From Costus lasius (lineage: Eukaryota > Streptophyta > Magnoliopsida > Zingiberales > Costaceae): a DNA stretch of 64,000 nt. The notes beneath the pieces were generated by a model. It was given only the letters and a program-made list of their open reading frames with translations. It was not told the origin of the DNA and searched no databases. The stretch covers positions 27,401,501 through 27,465,500 of the forward strand of contig CM050454.1 of NCBI GenBank assembly GCA_027563935.2, read 5' to 3'. Shown here piece by piece: positions 59,640 to 64,000 of the stretch. Position 1 is the first letter of the stretch. The number at the start of each line of letters is the position of its first letter. A program made the translations under genes and the position numbers.

Positions 59640-61361
59640 TGCAGGAATCCCCTTCAAGGGGGAGCGAGAAAACCCTAAGGTAAGAACCCCTTTCGAGAGG
59701 GGGGCGCATTCAAAACTTTGATAGCGGAAGCATAGACTTTTAGGGTTTCATAAGATCGCAAATGGTATAGCTATATGATCAACTTAATTGAACTTTAGAT
59801 CAAGTTATGATCTTACCAATGCCATGGATGGATGGCGGCTTGGAAGAAGAAAGATCGAAAGGGATCTTCTCCTTAGAAGACACACACTAAGTGATGAAGG
59901 CTTCCAACTTGCGCAACTTTTGTGCTAGCAAAATGCCAAGTTGTCCTTCTCGAGTGGTAGGATGATAAGATGATGCTAGGGCCGAGAGTTCTTGTTTTCG
60001 TCCTCCCCTTCTCCTCGTCGTGAGTGCAAGCCAAAAACTCTCACTCTCGAATCCAAACCGAAAGGGAGAGAGAGCTCATCAAATGAAAGAAACGGTTACC
60101 ATTTAATGTATAACCCCCTTCATTAAAGCCCCCTTAATTCCTTGCGTTCACCCTAAGTGAACTAACCGAAAACATCTCTTAAATTGAACCATGCGTTCAC
60201 CCTAGTGAACCGGTTCAATTAGGTTTGGTTCAAAGACCAATTAACCCAAGCCACTTGGTCTAAATTATATTAACCTCTAAGGTTTCAGATCTAACCGTTC
60301 ATCTCTCGATGCTCCTGATCTCACCGATCTAGCATCTGCTCTCTCGATCGAAGCTTACCGATCTCAAGCCCTAATCAATCAAACATGATCAGGCTAGATC
60401 TCACTTACAATCAGAGTTTAAATCCCTTTAAACTGAACCCAAATAATTCAGTCCACACGATCTGACTTAAAGAAAGCCATATCACCAAATTGTGTGACCC
60501 TGAGGGTTTCCTTTAAATGTCGGTAACGATAACTTACGTTATCACGATCAGTGAGGGGTATCTAGCAACACATCACTGTCTCCCGATATAAAGGAAAGGG
60601 TCTTCCAAGACTACACCCAACCCATAGCACAAGTGTGATTCAGTTTCACTAGGCATACAAGTGTCCTTTGCCACTGGATGTTCTTATTGGACAAGCGGGT
60701 CAAGCTTGTAACTCCAATACGATGAGCATGACTAGATCAGATGAACATAGTCATCTGGGTATGGCCATACACTATCTCAATCATCTCATATAGGGGGGCC
60801 CTTTAGAACATCACACTCCTTGAACAAGGAGACGGCAATCCTATATCTATCACTAGTGTCCTAACCTGACTCATGATCATTATCCAAGATAGTCTATAAT
60901 CATTATCTTTCAAATGATATTGAACTACCTCAAAATAATGACATTCATCATTTAGAAACACAAGTGATCTCAAGTCAAAGGACATGTGCCACTTGTTGCT
61001 TACAAGGATCATTCACATTGTGACAAGCAATTGAATATCCTAGTAGGGTCTGTCCAGTACATCCAATGCACCCATGAGTCTTCATCTTATTCCATGCTCG
61101 AGCATCCTATAAGATTAGCACACATATTAGTCTCAATCATATCAAGGCTATCTCATGTTCACCAAGATATCTCGACTAAGGACTTATAGCCTGTCAGCCT
61201 AGCTGAACAGCTTTGAGACATTATTCAGAAGTACTCTCATTACAGCAGACAAGGTAACAAACTGAATAATAACCATGCCTTTATAAACTTAAGAGTTTAT
61301 TACATGACACTTATACAATCCCAAGGCCTCAAACATTAGCCTTAAGGGCATACCCCAACAA
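59640..61361 (-). mobile_element. E11: solo copia LTR in the E10 leader
   Basis: This is one LTR of 1722 bases in minus orientation. On the plus strand it starts TGCAGGAATCCCC and ends GCATACCCCAACA. The target duplication AAGTC lies at 59635-59639 and 61362-61366. No internal region remains, which fits LTR-LTR recombination. It has the conserved ATG-GCA-TTG (59825-59817) followed by GTAAGA, a consensus-like donor. Confidence 0.95.
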
Positions 61362-62930
61362 AGTCATCCCCTAGGTTAGATCCAAACAGTCTGATCAGAC
61401 TATCTGACAGCCTTGATGGGTCGACCAGATAGCATCTGTGCGCAAGCACGAGATGGCTATAGGTCGACTGCAGACAGGCGTGTAGCGATGTCTGATTGAG
61501 ACGACTAGTGAACACACATGAGTTAGGCCCGGGGTCACACCCGCTTGCCAGAACTCATGAGGGTTGTTCAGCCCTGGCGCATGCATGGTTGACCATTAGG
61601 TCGACTCAAGTCAGTTACGACTTGGTGCATGCAAGGGCAATGGATCTGACTAGGTTTGATGAGTGGATCCCTTGTAATGGACCGTCGTAAGGCAGCAGGG
61701 CAAATAAGGAAATTAAAATTGAAGCCAATGGGTTTTTTCAAAAATTTATTTTCTTATTGGATCACATGCTGATTAGATGCCATATGTATGTTTATTTAAT
61801 CTTATGTGGGCTGCCCGTTTAATGTGTGCTGTGCTGGGGCCTGCGTGCCTGGAATTTTATTGTAAATTAATTATTATTTTTGTGATCTACGAATCACAGT
61901 TTAATTAATTTATAAAATGTAATTGACCTGCGAGTCAATCTTGTCTAGATAGATTAATTTGTAAATTAGTCAGACAAGAGCACAGAGCACACTTGGCAGA
62001 GGCGCATGCAGCAGTGGCTAGACCAGGTGGGAGGTCCAGGGTTCGACTCTGGGACCAGGCGCATTTACCTGGTGGGCGCACCTGAGCTGCAGTGGGCGCT
62101 TGGGCCCTGGTTTGGGCCAAATGAGCAGCAAAAGACCCATCAAGAAAAGCAAGTGAAGACTTAAGTTTATTTAAGGTCTAACTTAGGCTCAATGGGCTTT
62201 TACCACATAAGATCAGCATGCTTTCTATTTATTGCTTTTATAATTAGAATTGCATGAGTTTATCTTCTGCTATCACCATAGGAATTGCATGATAGTTAAG
62301 AAGATAAAAGACCGGTAAAATCCAACGCTAAAATATCAAGCTCGTAAGCCTTCTGACGCGAAACCTCATTGTTCTGACTATCGTTGGAGCCGTGTTGTAC
62401 CCACTCAGTGGGCACGTCCATCTATCTTCAGACGGTGCCGGATTACACCTGCGTGTTACAGAGAAGGGATTTATCGCTTCTCGTTGCTCAGCATAGCACG
62501 TGGTGGTCCAGGGAGTAGGTCGGGTCAGCTTGACCATGTAGGCTACATATGTGGCGCATATGGTAGCACATGGAGGCAGCCATCTGTGGGGTCAGAGATT
62601 GTGTTGTACCAACTCAGTTGGCACAGTCTGCTGGATTGCCCAGATGAAGGGGAATCGCACGGGTTGGCGATTGGCAGGGATTGCCTACCAGAGATTAGCG
62701 CTTGTACTCTCTGTGCATCTTATCTCGCCTGAGCGGGACGCGGAGACCAAGTATGAAATCTGGATCCCATCTCACTAAAAGAGTTCTACTCTTTCGGGCT
62801 GTTTTGCTGGATTTTTCAGCCAGATAAAATAGTGAGAAAAAGAATCATTCTTAAGTCCTGATTGATTCTTAACATTGATACTGACCTTGCTGTTCTTGCA
62901 TTGTTGTAGATACCTGCAGCAACGAACACC

Positions 62931-64000
62931 ATGAGCTTCAATGTGCGATCCCTACTGGAAAGGGAGAAGTTTGCTGGGCCGAACTTCTCAGACTGGTACG
63001 GACACCTTAAGATTGTTCTTAAGGCAGAGAGGAAACTGAATGTCCTCGAGACGGCTATACCGCCTCAACCCGCTCCGAACGCCGCAAGGGCGGTTCGGGA
63101 AGCTTATGAAAAGCACGTCAATGATAGCATTGATGTCGCTTGCCTGATGCTAGCGTCTATGACGCCACCGCTGCAGCATCAGCATGAGGATATGTCGGCT
63201 ATAGAGATTATAGCGAACCTCAAGATGTTGTATGCTGCACAGGCGAGGACAGAACGCTATAATCTGACAAAGCTTTTCTTTCAGAGCAAACTGGCTGAAG
63301 GGAGCCCAGTGGGAGCTCACGTGCTCCAGATGATTGGGCACAAGGAGGCTCTAGAGAAACTGGGGCATACCATCAATCAGGAGCTTGCTGTAGACATTAT
63401 TCTGCAATCTCTCCCGCCCTCTTTCGATGCGTTCATCATTAACTTTAATATGAACAAAATCGACTGTACTCCGGCAGAGCTGCTGAATATGCTCTTGACT
63501 ACTGAGGAGACTCTGAAGGGAAAGCCTTCGACCTCTGTCTTAATGGTTCCTTCTAGGAACAAGAAGAAGGGGAAGAAGGGCAAGGCCCTCGTCAAGAGTT
63601 ACAGCAAGGCTCTGAAGCAAAAAGTTAAGCGGTCAAAGGAATACAGATGTTTCCACTGTGGCCAGCTGGGTCACTGGAAAAAGGACTGTAAAGCGCTCCA
63701 AGGAGACAAGAAGGGAAGCATCGCTTCTGGCTCAGGTATTTATGTGACGGAAGTCATGATATCCTCTTCTTCTATTTCATGGGTGTTGGACACTGCATGT
63801 GGAGTTCACATTTGTTCAAATGTACAGGAACTCAAGAGAAGAAGGCAGGTGGGACAGCATGAGGTGGACCTACGAGTAGGAAACGGGGCACGGGTTGCTG
63901 CTGTTGCTGTAGGAGACTATTTCATCTCTTTGCCATCTGGGCTTGTATTAGAACTGAACAATTGTTACTTTGTTCCCAGCATTACTAAAAATATTATCTC
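62931..64000 (+). CDS. E10 copia gag-pol, 5' part, open to the window edge
   Basis: ATG 62931 (M-S-F-N-V-R-S) opens a frame with no stop in the 356 codons available. Gag resembles E6 closely. The zinc knuckle C-F-H-C...H...C is near residues 240-253 and the protease W-V-L-D-T-A-C with intact Asp near 287. It reaches the segment Y-F-V-P-S-I-T-K-N-I-I before the window ends. Of the three copia gag genes in the window this is the only one without a visible defect. If the leader intron is real, translation would start at 59221 and add ten residues. Confidence 0.93.
   Translation, partial: MSFNVRSLLEREKFAGPNFSDWYGHLKIVLKAERKLNVLETAIPPQPAPNAARAVREAYEKHVNDSIDVACLMLASMTPPLQHQHEDMSAIEIIANLKMLYAAQARTERYNLTKLFFQSKLAEGSPVGAHVLQMIGHKEALEKLGHTINQELAVDIILQSLPPSFDAFIINFNMNKIDCTPAELLNMLLTTEETLKGKPSTSVLMVPSRNKKKGKKGKALVKSYSKALKQKVKRSKEYRCFHCGQLGHWKKDCKALQGDKKGSIASGSGIYVTEVMISSSSISWVLDTACGVHICSNVQELKRRRQVGQHEVDLRVGNGARVAAVAVGDYFISLPSGLVLELNNCYFVPSITKNII

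Larger units (their letters stand above)
59230..62909 (+). other. E10 putative leader intron, enlarged by E11
   Basis: The donor GTATGG is in the LTR; the acceptor TTGCATTGTTGTAG ends at 62909. The next exon (62910-62930) codes I-P-A-A-T-N-T in frame with the gag ATG at 62931. Total 3680 bases, or about 1953 without E11 and one AAGTC. The hairpins CCCACTCAGTGGG (62400-62412) and CCAACTCAGTTGG (62609-62621) and the bulged stem (61941-61980) match E6. Confidence 0.6.
57694..64000 (+). mobile_element. E10: Ty1/copia retrotransposon, 5' part, holding E11
   Basis: The 5' LTR (57694-59373), primer site, leader and gag start are present; the window ends in the protease/pre-integrase part. The sequence is close to E6 throughout. 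The leader is interrupted by E11 at 59639/61362. The 5-base flank on the left is ACGAG; the right flank is outside. Confidence 0.93.

Overview
The window is plant nuclear DNA made almost entirely of nested LTR retrotransposons. No intact host gene, rRNA or functional tRNA gene is visible. The evidence for a plant is the set of families: Ty3 elements with a Tekay/Del-type C-terminus, Ty3 elements of a second chromovirus-like type (CRM/Reina-like, clade tentative), Ty1/copia elements with plant-type gag-pol, initiator-tRNA-Met primer sites, and one LTR followed by a degenerate Athila/Tat-type primer site. The species cannot be told from the sequence. I label the elements E1 to E11.

Left block (1-25308), minus strand, three levels deep. 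E1 is a Ty3 element whose 5' LTR (23683-25308) and primer site lie on the right and whose gag-pol (1-2823) runs off the left edge. E2, a complete Tekay-like element (2970-23662, target duplication CCTAT), sits in the E1 leader just after the primer site. E3, a second complete Tekay-like element (6733-17319, target duplication GAATA), sits in the E2 integrase. E2 and E3 gag-pol are each a single frame broken only by in-frame TAG codons.

Middle block (25309-41934), plus strand, also three levels deep. A copia LTR fragment (25309-about 25690) abuts E4, a 5'-truncated, GC-rich Ty3 element. Its pol is split in the codon after Y-L by a solo LTR, E5 (28422-39054). E5 is split in turn by a copia element, E6 (29032-38133), whose gag-pol carries two stop codons.

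Right block (41935-64000). A gene-poor stretch (41935-45150) leads into a non-autonomous-looking element, E7, whose LTR is split by E8, a complete minus-strand copia element (45842-54905, target duplication ATCTC). An Athila/Tat-like LTR, E9 (55051-about 57008), follows. The window ends in a plus-strand copia element, E10 (from 57694), whose leader carries a minus-strand solo LTR, E11 (59640-61361, target duplication AAGTC).

The most interesting signal is in the copia family E6/E8/E10. Every LTR copy carries a tiny ATG-initiated exon (M-A-x followed by GTA) about 140 bases before the LTR end. Every internal region has a matching TTGTAG acceptor just before gag, in frame. E8 has no ATG at the usual gag start, so its gag could begin only in the LTR-encoded exon joined by splicing. 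The candidate intron (about 1.94-1.95 kb) also holds two small hairpins whose stems covary. LTR pairs differ by about 1% or less by eye, so the intact insertions look recent.
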